This document shows, piece after piece, positions 8,893-18,026 of a DNA stretch of 64,000 bases. Below the pieces are notes generated by a model. It had not been told where the DNA came from, searched no databases, and worked only from the letters and a program-made list of their open reading frames with translations. The position numbers were made by a program, and so were the translations under genes. Numbering within the stretch: position 1 is the stretch's first letter; each line of letters starts with the position of its first letter. Origin of the DNA: CAMDKS01 sp964402975 (GTDB lineage: Bacteria > Bdellovibrionota_B > Oligoflexia > Oligoflexales > RGVZ01); contig CAYOEM010000004.1 of assembly GCA_964402975.1 (NCBI GenBank), positions 1 to 64,000 on the forward strand, written 5' to 3'.

Positions 8893-9987
8893 ATGGCAGT
8901 TCAAGCACCCCTCCCTGATGACATCCAAAGTCTATCCCACGCGCAAGCCCATCACTTGGTTCGCGAGGCGAAGTCAAAACTAGGAAAAGACGTCATCGTC
9001 TTGGGCCATCATTATCAGCGTGACGAAGTTATTGACCATGCAGATGCCACCGGCGATAGCCTTAAGCTTGCCAAGATCGCCCGCGATTGCGACGCTAAAA
9101 ATATTATTTTTTGTGGCGTCCACTTCATGGCAGAGACTGCCGACATTCTGACTGGTGGCACACGCTACGTGTGCCTTCCCGACTTGGGTGCCGGCTGTGA
9201 CATGGCTGACATGGCTGAGATCCGCGATGTGGAAGATGCTTGGAACCAGGCCAAAGAATCTGGTGCGGGCACAATTATTCCGGTCACGTATATAAATTCT
9301 TCGGCCGCCATAAAGTCATTTGTTGGACGACACGGCGGCGTTATCTGCACATCATCAAATGCTAAAGCTGTTATAACTTGGGCTTTGAGTCGAGGAGATC
9401 ACGTATTCTTTTTCCCCGACCAACATTTGGGTCGAAATATTGCCAAAGGCCTCGGGCTAGCTCCCGCAAATGACATGCTGTTGTGGGATCCTTTAAAACC
9501 TTTGGGTGGACATAGCGACAAGACTATTTGCTCTCGAAAAATCTGGCTCTGGAAAGGCCATTGCCCAGTCCATGCACTTTTTACAGTTCAGCAAGTCAAA
9601 AAAATTCGAAACGATAATCCTGAAACTAAAATACTCGTTCACCCCGAGTGCGCCATGGAGATCGTGGATCTTGCAGACTTGTCTGGATCTACTGATTACA
9701 TTATCAAGACGGTGGAAGCGGCCAAGCCGGGAACTCACTGGGCTATCGGAACTGAAAAGCATTTAGTAGAACGATTAGCAAAACAACACCCCGATAAGAC
9801 GATCACCAGCTTAAACCCTTACACCTGCCTCTGTGGAACCATGAACCGAATAAGCGTTCACAACTTGGCATGGTCCTTAAGTCGTCTTGCATTTCACGGT
9901 GAACGGCCTAATCAAATATCCGTCCCCAGAGACATCGCTACGAACTCCTTACTCGCTCTGGAGCGCATGTTTGACTTAAGCCACTAG
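8893..9987 (+). CDS. nadA: quinolinate synthase
   Basis: This 364-residue enzyme condenses iminoaspartate with dihydroxyacetone phosphate to quinolinate in NAD synthesis and uses a [4Fe-4S] cluster. NadA hallmarks are visible: VLGHHYQRDEV, FCGVHFMAETADIL, PDLGAGCDMA (C102), KGHCPVH (C224), HPECAMEIVDLAD and CLCGTMN (C312/C314). C102, C224 and one of the last pair match the cluster ligands of the long NadA type. The next gene, 14 bases on, encodes a cysteine desulfurase that could supply its cluster sulfur. No nadB or nadC lies beside it. Confidence 0.95.
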   Translation: MAVQAPLPDDIQSLSHAQAHHLVREAKSKLGKDVIVLGHHYQRDEVIDHADATGDSLKLAKIARDCDAKNIIFCGVHFMAETADILTGGTRYVCLPDLGAGCDMADMAEIRDVEDAWNQAKESGAGTIIPVTYINSSAAIKSFVGRHGGVICTSSNAKAVITWALSRGDHVFFFPDQHLGRNIAKGLGLAPANDMLLWDPLKPLGGHSDKTICSRKIWLWKGHCPVHALFTVQQVKKIRNDNPETKILVHPECAMEIVDLADLSGSTDYIIKTVEAAKPGTHWAIGTEKHLVERLAKQHPDKTITSLNPYTCLCGTMNRISVHNLAWSLSRLAFHGERPNQISVPRDIATNSLLALERMFDLSH

Positions 9988-10001
9988 ATGGATGATCTGT
10001 C

Positions 10002-11180
10002 ATGGTTGCACCTAAAAGTTTTTACTTGGACCACTGCGGCTCCACGCCCATGTCCAATGACGTCAAGATGCATATTAAACAGATGCTTGAGGATGATGCC
10101 TTTGGCAACGCCGCCGCATCCCATCATTTAGAAGGCCAGAGGGCCGAAAGCCTCATCAATACGGCGCGCCAAGAGATCGCGAGTTTGGTTAACTCATCCC
10201 CCGACAATGTCCTGTTCACATCAGGGGCCAGTGAGGCGAATAACTTGGTTTTGTGGGGGCATGCGCTCAGATTCGCTGGGCGATCTCCACAGATACTATT
10301 TGGATCCACTGAGCACAAAAGCGTATTTGAGGCATGCCATGCCATTCAGTCATCTGGCCTTGCGCATGCGAGGGAGCTGCGCGTCACAAGTAATGGCGCA
10401 GTAGATCTGAATGATCTTGAATTCTTATTGAAGTCCTCAAAAGGTAAACCCACTCTCGTAGCGCTCATGCATATCAATAATGAGATTCCGGTACGACATC
10501 CTGTCGAAGACGTATCAGCCTTGTGCCGAGCTCACGGGGCTTATTTCCACTGCGACGGTGTTCAGGGCTTTGTCCGAGAATCTGTAGATTTCTCGAGAGA
10601 CCAATTTGGCAGCTATGTGATTTCGCCCCACAAAATCTACGGTCCAAAGGGTGTCGGCGTCCTTTTACTTGGGCAAAACGCGCTTTCACCCCGTTTAAAT
10701 CCTCCATACCGGGGCGGTGATCAGGAGGGCGGCCTGAGGCCTGGAACCCACAACACTCTGGCGATTGCCGCTACAGCGACGGCTATTTTGTCACACTCAC
10801 GCCTTCGAGCAGAACGGGTCCAGCACATGCGCGCCTGCGCAGATATGTTCACCAGCAATCTATTAAGTGCTACGAGCGAAATTTTTTTGACGACCCCGAC
10901 AAACCTTGAGGCGGCTGGTATTGTTAGTTTCTACGCACGAAATATTGATGCGCCGTCGCTCCTAGAATCACTGCCCATTGTTTGCATCAACAAAGGCTCA
11001 TCCTGCATTGGATCAAGCGGCGAAAAATTCAGCCACGTACCAAAAGCTCTTGGTCTGCCAATTGAAATTCAAGCAAACATTCTTCGTGCGAGCTTTGGTG
11101 ACGGAATCAGTCTAGCGGATTCCAAAACCGCGGCAATGATGATTTCGGAAGCCATCATAAAACTAAAGAGCCCGCACTAA
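10002..11180 (+). CDS. NifS/IscS-type cysteine desulfurase next to nadA
   Basis: This 392-residue PLP-dependent class V aminotransferase-fold enzyme is expected to release sulfur from cysteine as an enzyme persulfide. Visible features are FTSGASEANNLVLWG, the PLP lysine K211 in SPHKIYGPKG, GGDQEGGLRPGTHN and the catalytic loop SSCIGSSG with C335. The short catalytic loop with the Cys followed by Ile-Gly is typical of the group I (IscS/NifS) class. Placement directly after nadA suggests a dedicated role in maturing the NadA cluster, as in nadA-linked desulfurases of some bacteria. No iscU or iscR is nearby. The stop codon lies inside the loop of a terminator hairpin. Confidence 0.88.
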   Translation: MVAPKSFYLDHCGSTPMSNDVKMHIKQMLEDDAFGNAAASHHLEGQRAESLINTARQEIASLVNSSPDNVLFTSGASEANNLVLWGHALRFAGRSPQILFGSTEHKSVFEACHAIQSSGLAHARELRVTSNGAVDLNDLEFLLKSSKGKPTLVALMHINNEIPVRHPVEDVSALCRAHGAYFHCDGVQGFVRESVDFSRDQFGSYVISPHKIYGPKGVGVLLLGQNALSPRLNPPYRGGDQEGGLRPGTHNTLAIAATATAILSHSRLRAERVQHMRACADMFTSNLLSATSEIFLTTPTNLEAAGIVSFYARNIDAPSLLESLPIVCINKGSSCIGSSGEKFSHVPKALGLPIEIQANILRASFGDGISLADSKTAAMMISEAIIKLKSPH

Positions 11181-11196
11181 TCAAGTGCGGGCCCCC
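11161..11196. terminator. hairpin terminator between convergent genes
   Basis: A perfect 8-bp stem, GCCCGCAC (11170-11177) with GTGCGGGC (11184-11191), encloses a 7-base loop that contains the TAA stop of the desulfurase gene. On the plus strand it is followed by C residues. On the minus strand it is followed by a T-rich stretch (CTCTTTAGTTTT), so it best serves the flagellin transcript coming from the right. Confidence 0.65.
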
Positions 11197-11218
11197 CAGC
11201 AATTCCTAAGACAAGTAT

Positions 11219-12142
11219 TTAGCCGCGCAAGAGTTGAAGAGCGAAATCACTGTTTGCGTTAGCTTGCGTTAGGACAGAGACACCTGCTTGTGTCAGAATT
11301 CTGTTGGTCGCAAGTTTGGCCGTCTCAGCAGCATAGTCCACATCTCGAATCCTACTTTGTGCCGCCTGAAGGTTCTCACTCGTCACATCAATATTTGTGA
11401 TGCTGGAATTTAGCCGTGACTGCACCGAGCCAAGAACAGCGCGGTAGGATGCCATCGAGTCTAGGGCTGAGTCTAAGCGATTAAAAATATCGTTTGTTCC
11501 AGCTGGACCCAAATCCGCAGCGCCGCCGTCAGAATCACCCGGGACAATTGTCAGATCTTCATCCAAGACCGCTTCCATGGCTTCCCTAAAGGTCGCTAGG
11601 TCCTTAAGATCAACCGTCAAAATATCTGGATCATCTTCCGGGCTAATGTCTGGGGAATTTCCCTCTGCATCATTGCCCCGGTTACTTGCGCCAACGAAAA
11701 TCCGCATTGGCTTTTGCTCATCAACCTTCAGAACTTTGGCGCCGTTGAACTCAGTCGAGTCCATGATGCGGCCAACCTCCTGACGAAGCTGAGTGAATTC
11801 CTTGTTGAGGAACTCACGCTCACGATTACCGATGGTGTCGGACGCCGCTTGAGCGGCCAACTCGCGCATCCTCACAACGATATTTGTTGTCTCGTTCAGG
11901 CCGCCCTCGGCAACCTGTATATACGAGATACCATCGTTGGCGTTACGTTTTGCAACCTCAAGGCTCCGCGTTTTAGCGCGAATACGCTCGCTCACCGCGA
12001 GTCCTGCCGCGTCATCAGCAGACTTGTTAACACGTTGTCCACTCGCCAACTTTTCGTATGACTCGCCCAGCGCCTTGCGGCTATCACTAACACGACGTTG
12101 CGACACCAATGATTCAATATTGGTCTTAATTCTAATACCCAT
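11219..12142 (-). CDS. fliC: flagellin
   Basis: This 307-residue flagellin has the conserved D0/D1 helices at both ends (N-terminal MGIRIKTNIESLVSQRR, KSADDAAGLAVSERIRAKTRSL; C-terminal SRIRDVDYAAETAKLATNRIL, ALQLLRG). The middle is short and acidic (around residues 170-225) instead of a large variable D2/D3 region. The ATG at 12142 is preferred because AGGAGG lies at 12151-12156; an upstream in-frame ATG at 12193 would add 17 non-flagellin residues. It is the second of two tandem flagellin genes, 86 bases after the first. The symbol denotes the family, not a one-to-one orthologue. Confidence 0.93.
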   Translation of the reverse strand: MGIRIKTNIESLVSQRRVSDSRKALGESYEKLASGQRVNKSADDAAGLAVSERIRAKTRSLEVAKRNANDGISYIQVAEGGLNETTNIVVRMRELAAQAASDTIGNREREFLNKEFTQLRQEVGRIMDSTEFNGAKVLKVDEQKPMRIFVGASNRGNDAEGNSPDISPEDDPDILTVDLKDLATFREAMEAVLDEDLTIVPGDSDGGAADLGPAGTNDIFNRLDSALDSMASYRAVLGSVQSRLNSSITNIDVTSENLQAAQSRIRDVDYAAETAKLATNRILTQAGVSVLTQANANSDFALQLLRG

Positions 12143-12228
12143 AGAAGTAACCTCCTCTGTTTTGGGCAGACGAACCCACCATGGGCCGTCCATCTTGGTT
12201 CAACAAATTATTCTTGCGTCACTACGAA

Positions 12229-13104
12229 TTAGCGGAGCAGCTGGAGAGCTTGCTCTGGCGCAGCGTTAGCCTGTTGTAGAACAGCAGTCGATGAGCTTGT
12301 AAGAATGCGGGCTTGTGTAAGCTCGGCCGTCTCACTTGCAAAGTCGACATCTTTGATTCGGCTCTTCGCTGTTTCCATATTCTCAACATTGATTGCTAGG
12401 TTTGAAAGGGCGCTGCCAAGGCGGCTCTGAACAGAACCTAGGGTTGCGCGCTCGCTTGCAATTTTGTTGAGGGCTTCGTCGATGACATTGAGCTTGGAGC
12501 TGATTTCTTCAAGCGATGGTCCAGCTCCACCATCAACTGAGCCGATTTCCGCTTCTTTGCCAATGCCAAGGTCAGAGGTGTTAAACTTCAGGCCAGCCAA
12601 GCTGATTGCGATCGTATCATTGTTTTGGTCTGGAGTTGTGCCGTTGGTACCAACTTGGATCACGAACTGATCACGGTCTGCCTCTTTGTCGAAGATCTTG
12701 ATACCGTTGAACTCGGTTGAATTTCCGATACGGTCAATCTCATCGGCAAGCTGTGTGTACTCACGGTTTAGGAACGATCTTTCTCGGTCACCGATAGTAT
12801 CGGTTGACGATTGAACCGTTAGCTCTCGGAGACGAATCAAGATGTTGGTCATCTCGTTCATACTTCCCTCGGCAACTTGAACCATAGAGACGGCGTCATT
12901 CGCGTTGCGTTTAGCAACGTTAAGACCACGAATCTTGCCTCTTAAGCTTTCTGAGATGGCGAGTCCAGCGGCATCGTCGGCTGATTTGTTGATTCTGTAG
13001 CCTGAGGACAATCTCTCGAGGCTTTTGCTCATTGCGTCCTTGTTGTCAGACATGAAGCGTTGAGCAGTAATGGCAGGCACGTTAGTTCTAATTCGCATTC
13101 CCAT
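12229..13104 (-). CDS. fliC: flagellin
   Basis: This 291-residue flagellin has the same organisation as its neighbour: MGMRIRTNVPAITAQRFM at the start, KSADDAAGLAISESLRGKI, a very short central part, then SRIKDVDFASETAELTQARIL and a QLLR end. AAGGAGG sits at 13111-13117. The two proteins are clearly paralogous but differ through the middle, suggesting a filament built from more than one flagellin. No other flagellar genes are in the window. A weak FliA-like promoter candidate lies upstream. Confidence 0.93.
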   Translation of the reverse strand: MGMRIRTNVPAITAQRFMSDNKDAMSKSLERLSSGYRINKSADDAAGLAISESLRGKIRGLNVAKRNANDAVSMVQVAEGSMNEMTNILIRLRELTVQSSTDTIGDRERSFLNREYTQLADEIDRIGNSTEFNGIKIFDKEADRDQFVIQVGTNGTTPDQNNDTIAISLAGLKFNTSDLGIGKEAEIGSVDGGAGPSLEEISSKLNVIDEALNKIASERATLGSVQSRLGSALSNLAINVENMETAKSRIKDVDFASETAELTQARILTSSSTAVLQQANAAPEQALQLLR

Positions 13105-13189
13105 AGTAAATCCTCCTTGAATTCGTTTTGATTACTGGGCACTCTGGGCTCAGCAGCAAGAACCACCCTGGCTCTTGCGACGAAGGAGT

Positions 13190-13214
13190 TCGTACGGTTT
13201 GGTAAAAAACTTTA
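13190..13214 (-). promoter_or_regulatory. possible sigma-28 (FliA) promoter for flagellins
   Basis: On the minus strand TAAAGTTT (13214 down to 13207) matches the FliA -35 element exactly. The -10 region 9-11 bases later (CCGTACGA) matches GCCGATAA only partly and the spacing is not ideal. It lies about 85 bases upstream of the first flagellin start. Confidence 0.28.
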
Positions 13215-13228
13215 AATTTTTTTAGCTT

Positions 13229-14224
13229 TTGACAAATCCCTCACGAAACGGCAGAGAGATCCGCGAATTGGCCACTTATTCAAATAATCTCGAAGGCTTA
13301 TGGTCTTTGGCACTACACAAAATTCGCGAATTTTCCCTCGAAAATCAGCGGTTTGCGATCGGTGTGTCGGGAGGTGCTGATTCTATTGCACTTTTTCACG
13401 TTTTTTCGGATTTTCTTAAAAAAAATATTATTTCTGATTTGGTCGTTTTTCACATTAACTTTGGACTTCGTGGCGAGGAGAGTGACGGCGACGAGCGATT
13501 TGTTCGGTCAGTTTGTAGCGAATCAAACGTCCCTTGCACAGTGCACAAGCCAGCTCAGCCCATATCAGAGTCCATTCAAGAAGCGGCTAGAGACCTCCGC
13601 TTGGACATCCAAAACGAGTTCCGACGCAAGGGATATATCATATCCCTAGCTCATAACGCTGATGACATCACGGAAACCGTTCTTATGCGGCTTTGCAGAG
13701 GAACTGCTCCTAATTTGGCTGCCGGCATGACGTATTTTAATGGAGAAATTTTCAGGCCCTGGCTGGATATTTCTAGAGAGATGATTAGATCGGCTTTAAG
13801 TGCATCTCGAAAATCCTGGCGCGAAGATTCCTCGAATAATAGTAGCGTGTACACACGTAATAGAATTCGTAACGAAGTTATGCCTATTTTAAACGAACTA
13901 TTTCCTGGTGCGAGTACCAGAATTAGTCGCGGTTTCTTACAGGAATTTCCCGCCGATCGCATGACTTCCAGCAAAAAGGGCGGTGTCATGTCCATGGCAT
14001 TTATACAAAACGAGACCCTGGGACACCTGAAGGAGGTCCTGCACAGCTGGTTTAGCGGTATCTACGGAGGTCGGTCGCCCGTCCCCCGCCAAGTCATCGA
14101 TCAGATATCCGAATCGGTTCTTTACGTTTTAGCTGGGTCTGGGGAAAGTAAGGAATTTCATTTGCCGGAGGGTAAAATCCTGAAGCTGACCCGCTCGGAA
14201 TTAGCGATATACCCACGCAATTAG
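13229..14224 (+). CDS. tilS: tRNA(Ile)-lysidine synthase
   Basis: This protein of about 331 residues should modify C34 of tRNA-Ile(CAU) to lysidine so that it reads AUA. The N-terminal PP-loop ATPase motif is GVSGGADSIAL, followed by LGXR-type FGLRGEESDGDERF, SLAHNADDITETVLMRLCRG and RNRIRNEVMPIL, all typical of TilS. It is shorter than E. coli TilS, with a reduced C-terminal region. The start is uncertain: TTG at 13229 has no ribosome-binding site, while TTG at 13268 follows AGAGAG. It is divergent from the flagellins, with ftsH 137 bases downstream, a common tilS-ftsH neighbourhood. Confidence 0.9.
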   Translation: MTNPSRNGREIRELATYSNNLEGLWSLALHKIREFSLENQRFAIGVSGGADSIALFHVFSDFLKKNIISDLVVFHINFGLRGEESDGDERFVRSVCSESNVPCTVHKPAQPISESIQEAARDLRLDIQNEFRRKGYIISLAHNADDITETVLMRLCRGTAPNLAAGMTYFNGEIFRPWLDISREMIRSALSASRKSWREDSSNNSSVYTRNRIRNEVMPILNELFPGASTRISRGFLQEFPADRMTSSKKGGVMSMAFIQNETLGHLKEVLHSWFSGIYGGRSPVPRQVIDQISESVLYVLAGSGESKEFHLPEGKILKLTRSELAIYPRN

Positions 14225-14361
14225 CGGTACTTTTGCCATTATTTTAGTGTACCTTAAACAGGTTACGAGGAATTCTTTTCCGGCTAGCAGTTTGCTCTTT
14301 CTGTGTCAGAATAAAAACTGGAGCAAAGTTTGAATTTGCAATAATTGGGAGTGGATCGGAT

Positions 14362-16350
14362 ATGGCAAAATTGCCCTCAAAACAGCCAAACCAGACTAAA
14401 ATGTCTTTAATTCTAGGAGCTGGAATTCTAGGACTACTACTTCTCCATTTTTTGGTGAAGCCACCAGAAGAGGTTAAGGTCATAAAGTTTTCTGAATTTA
14501 CGGAAGCTCTCAAGCTGCCCGCAGATAATCCCAACCGTATTACTGAGGTCACATTTGAAGATCACTCGATCTCGGGCATCCGCGCTGACAAGAGCTCTTT
14601 TCGCACATTCGGACCGTCAGATTCAGACATTCGCAAGGAGCTTCAGGCCTCGGGCGTGAGCATTAACTATAATCCACCTGATACTAGCCGCTGGTGGAAG
14701 GAGCTTCTGACCTACACCATATTGCCTTTGATCATTGTGATCGTGGTCTTATCGATTCTGTTTCGCAACGTTCAGGCCGGCGGTGGCAAGGCCATGAGTT
14801 TTGGCAAGAGCCGTGCAAAAATGCTGACTGATAGCCAACCAAAAATCACATTTAAGGACATCAGCGGTATTGACGAGGCCAAGCAAGAGCTCGAGGAGAT
14901 TATCGACTTTCTCAAGGATCCGAAAAAGTTCACACGCCTCGGCGGGAGAATACCAAAGGGCGTTTTATTGATCGGATCACCCGGTACGGGGAAAACCATC
15001 TTAGCCAAGGCGATTGCAGGTGAAGCCGGCGTACCGTTCTTTAGCATATCGGGGTCTGACTTTGTCGAAATGTTCGTCGGCGTTGGAGCTAGTCGTGTTC
15101 GAGATCTGTTTGACCAAGCAAAGAGACACGCTCCTTGTATTGTCTTTATAGATGAAATTGACGCGGTTGGACGGCATCGCGGCGCCGGACTAGGTGGTGG
15201 CCACGACGAGCGTGAGCAGACCTTAAACCAACTATTAGTAGAGATGGACGGATTTGAAGGTAACGACGGTGTAATCATCATTGCCGCTACTAACAGACCT
15301 GACGTATTGGACCCTGCGTTGCTTCGTCCAGGTCGGTTTGACCGTCGCGTAGTTGTGCCGAAGCCGGACGTGCGTGGTCGTGAAGGAATATTGGCAGTAC
15401 ACACCAAGAAGGTGCCTTTGGCGGATGACGTTAATCTATCAATCATCGCTCAAGGAACTCCGGGATTTTCGGGTGCGGATCTCGAGAATCTGGTCAACGA
15501 GGCGGCTTTGATTGCCGCTAGGGGTGACTGCAAAGAGGTGCGCATGCAGCACTTCGAACTAGCTAAAGACAAAGTTTTGATGGGTCCAGAACGTAAAAGC
15601 CTTATTATGAGCGAGGACGAAAAGAGAAACACCGCTTATCATGAAGCGGGTCACGCGCTCGTAGGTCTATTGGTCGGTCACGTAGATCCCGTTCACAAAA
15701 TTAGCATTATACCGCGGGGCCAGGCATTGGGAGTGACGATCATGCTCCCAATTGAGGATCGTCTGACGATTTCCAAAGAGTACGCCGAGGGAATGATCGC
15801 ATACGCCATGGGGGGACGTGCGGCCGAAGAGCTCATCTTCAACCGGCAAACCACCGGAGCGGGTGATGACATTAATAAAGCCACGGATATTGCCAGGAAA
15901 ATGGTTTGCAATTGGGGCATGAGCGATAAGCTTGGGCCTTTGGCGCTCGGTAAAAAGGGTCAAGATGAGGTCTTTTTAGGGCGCGAAATCTCGCAGACTA
16001 GAAACTTCTCGGAACGAGTTGCTGAAGAAATCGATGAAGAAATCCACCGGCTCGTAACAAATGGGTCTAAGCAGGCATTCAGAATCCTAAAGGACAACCG
16101 CGATAAATTAGAAGTCCTTGCTGAGGCGCTCTTAATCAAAGAAACCATTGATAGCGAAGACATGAAACGCGTACTAAATGGCGAAAATATCATTACGGCT
16201 GAAGATCGGTCTCGATATGAGGACACGCGCCGCAAGGCTAAAGAGGCCCTCGGAACTAAGGTTCAAACAAGCCAAAAGGATGCTTCTTCGAAGAATAACT
16301 CGGATAAACGCGATACTGAAATGATGACGCCGCAACCGGCGGGAACGTGA
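14362..16350 (+). CDS. ftsH: ATP-dependent zinc metalloprotease FtsH
   Basis: This 662-residue membrane-anchored AAA+ protease degrades membrane and regulatory proteins. Two transmembrane helices flank a periplasmic segment (about 16-34 and 114-134). The AAA domain has Walker A GSPGTGKT (residues 205-212, Ser replacing the usual Pro), Walker B IVFIDEIDAVG and the SRH motif ATNRPDVLDPALLRPGRFD. The M41 zinc motif is H427EAGH431. The C-terminal ~40 residues are polar and disordered-looking. folP begins ten bases after its stop, so ftsH-folP-cdaA-cdaR is probably one transcription unit, although ftsH may have its own promoter in the 137 bases after tilS. Confidence 0.97.
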   Translation: MAKLPSKQPNQTKMSLILGAGILGLLLLHFLVKPPEEVKVIKFSEFTEALKLPADNPNRITEVTFEDHSISGIRADKSSFRTFGPSDSDIRKELQASGVSINYNPPDTSRWWKELLTYTILPLIIVIVVLSILFRNVQAGGGKAMSFGKSRAKMLTDSQPKITFKDISGIDEAKQELEEIIDFLKDPKKFTRLGGRIPKGVLLIGSPGTGKTILAKAIAGEAGVPFFSISGSDFVEMFVGVGASRVRDLFDQAKRHAPCIVFIDEIDAVGRHRGAGLGGGHDEREQTLNQLLVEMDGFEGNDGVIIIAATNRPDVLDPALLRPGRFDRRVVVPKPDVRGREGILAVHTKKVPLADDVNLSIIAQGTPGFSGADLENLVNEAALIAARGDCKEVRMQHFELAKDKVLMGPERKSLIMSEDEKRNTAYHEAGHALVGLLVGHVDPVHKISIIPRGQALGVTIMLPIEDRLTISKEYAEGMIAYAMGGRAAEELIFNRQTTGAGDDINKATDIARKMVCNWGMSDKLGPLALGKKGQDEVFLGREISQTRNFSERVAEEIDEEIHRLVTNGSKQAFRILKDNRDKLEVLAEALLIKETIDSEDMKRVLNGENIITAEDRSRYEDTRRKAKEALGTKVQTSQKDASSKNNSDKRDTEMMTPQPAGT

Positions 16351-16359
16351 GGTTTTGGC

Positions 16360-17190
16360 GTGAGTCAAAACGTATGCGCAGAACCATTAATTATGGGCAT
16401 ACTAAATGTCACGCCAGATTCTTTCTCTGATGGCGGTCAATTCAATACGCCGGCTCAGGCTATCGACCATTTCGAGACCCTGCTGAGCGATGGCGCCGCC
16501 ATCATAGACATCGGAGCCGAGTCGACAAGGCCTGGGGCAGCTGACGTTGATGATGACGAGGAATGGGGGCGACTCGAACCCATTCTTAATTACGCCACAA
16601 AAACAAAACAAATTGCCCGAATCAGCGTCGATACGCGAAAATTTAGCGTCATGGAGCGCGCGGTAAAACTAGGCGTCGGCATGGTCAATGTTGTTGGTCC
16701 TTTGCCTGAGGACCGACTTTTACGGAAGCTTTCTAGCTACAATTCAGGCCTTTCTTTCGTTGCTTGTCACATGCACGGCACGCCTCAGACTATGCAATTA
16801 AACCCGCTCGGTCCTGGGTCGGCTATGAAGCGAGTGCTAGCTTATTTTGAAAGCTCCTGTGATGAGCTTATTGATGCCGGCTTTAAAAAAGAAAACATAT
16901 TCCTCGATCCTGGAATCGGATTTGGTAAGACTGATGCCGCCAATTTACAGCTGCTGAGAGCGTCTGCAACATTCGCGAGAGACTACCGGCTTGCTTTGGG
17001 TGTTTCGCGCAAAGGATTTATATCGCGCCTTATCGGCAATGACGGTATGGAGGCGCGCGATGGCGCCTCGAAAGCAATTGAAGCGGGTGCGCTCTTGAGC
17101 GGAATCCAATTGATACGCACTCACAACGTCCGCCAGCTGCGGCCGATTTTGAATCTTCTCAGGGACATCCCGGCTGGAGTTTCGGCATGA
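16360..17190 (+). CDS. folP: dihydropteroate synthase
   Basis: This 276-residue TIM-barrel enzyme joins 6-hydroxymethyl-dihydropterin diphosphate with p-aminobenzoate in folate synthesis. The signature motifs are GILNVTPDSFSDGG near the N-terminus and IDIGAESTRPGA, with later DPGIGFGKT and GVSRKGFI segments for substrate phosphate binding. The start is a GTG. Its stop overlaps the next start (ATGA, 17187-17190). The folP-cdaA pairing is common in several phyla. Confidence 0.95.
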   Translation: MSQNVCAEPLIMGILNVTPDSFSDGGQFNTPAQAIDHFETLLSDGAAIIDIGAESTRPGAADVDDDEEWGRLEPILNYATKTKQIARISVDTRKFSVMERAVKLGVGMVNVVGPLPEDRLLRKLSSYNSGLSFVACHMHGTPQTMQLNPLGPGSAMKRVLAYFESSCDELIDAGFKKENIFLDPGIGFGKTDAANLQLLRASATFARDYRLALGVSRKGFISRLIGNDGMEARDGASKAIEAGALLSGIQLIRTHNVRQLRPILNLLRDIPAGVSA

Positions 17191-18023
17191 ATGATGTCCT
17201 GCAACAGTTCACGCTCTGGTCAGCCCTCGACGTGCTGCTGCTGGCGATAATCATTTATCAAATCTTACTGCTCATCAGAGGCACACGTGCAGCCCAGATA
17301 CTTATTGGGATGCTGCTCGTTGTAGGATTGTTCGTGGTGTCTAACATATTTCCATTAACGACAGTCAATTGGATGATGAACAAGTTTTACAGCTCTTTCA
17401 TTATTATTTTGATCATTATCTTCCAGGACGATATTCGGCACGTTTTGAGCTCTATGGGTCGCCGAAATATTTTTGTAGGCCAAGATTGGTCGACGAGCGT
17501 TCACATTATTGACGAGATAACTCGCGCGGCGAGTGCGCTTGCCGCAAAGCGTGTCGGAGCGCTCATCGTTATAGAAAGAGGCATCATTTTGACAAGATAT
17601 GTCGACATTGGTGTGCCTCTTGATGCGAAAATCTCGAAAGAGATCTTAATGGCAATCTTTCACCCGAGCTCTCCCATTCATGACGGCGCGGTCATTCTTC
17701 AGCGCGGACGAATAGCCGCCTCAGGCTGTTTTCTGCCGTTAACTCGAGACGAACATGTAGACCCGAACCTCGGCACAAGGCACCGCGCAGCTATTGGTAT
17801 TTCCGAAGAGACGGACGCTTTAGTGGTTGTCGTCAGTGAAGAGGGGGCCAGCGTCGCGATCGTCGAAGATGGTAAGATTTTTAGGAAGCCGGACGGGCGC
17901 GCATTGCGAGACGCGCTGGCCAAAAGGCTTCTCGTTATGGATACTCAGGAAAATAAAAATCTACCTTGGATCGGTAAGGCTAAAAACTATGCCTCCAGGC
18001 TTTTCGAAACCTCGGAGAAGTAA
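17187..18023 (+). CDS. cdaA: diadenylate cyclase CdaA
   Basis: This 278-residue membrane enzyme makes cyclic di-AMP from two ATP. Three hydrophobic helices occupy roughly residues 10-80, followed by the DisA-N (DAC) catalytic domain. The nucleotide motifs are intact: DGAVIL in SPIHDGAVIL and RHR in GTRHRAAIGISEETDA, so activity is expected. It overlaps folP by four bases and is followed after three bases by its usual partner, the YbbR-domain protein. c-di-AMP typically controls potassium and osmolyte balance; a CPA2 antiporter lies about 3.6 kb away. Confidence 0.94.
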   Translation: MNDVLQQFTLWSALDVLLLAIIIYQILLLIRGTRAAQILIGMLLVVGLFVVSNIFPLTTVNWMMNKFYSSFIIILIIIFQDDIRHVLSSMGRRNIFVGQDWSTSVHIIDEITRAASALAAKRVGALIVIERGIILTRYVDIGVPLDAKISKEILMAIFHPSSPIHDGAVILQRGRIAASGCFLPLTRDEHVDPNLGTRHRAAIGISEETDALVVVVSEEGASVAIVEDGKIFRKPDGRALRDALAKRLLVMDTQENKNLPWIGKAKNYASRLFETSEK

Positions 18024-18026
18024 ACT

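Noticed and set aside
13155..13178. Sigma-54-like GG...GC element upstream of the flagellins (minus strand)
   Set aside because: The distance between GG and GC is one base short of the required spacing.
13227..13242. Near-repeat of the sequence at 27390-27405 (15 of 16 bases)
   Set aside because: A match of this length and quality is expected many times by chance among all pairs in 64 kb, and the two contexts share nothing else.
14772..15446. Long ORF on the minus strand inside ftsH
   Set aside because: It is antisense to a highly conserved AAA+ domain and its product has low-complexity Ser/Pro content typical of a shadow frame.
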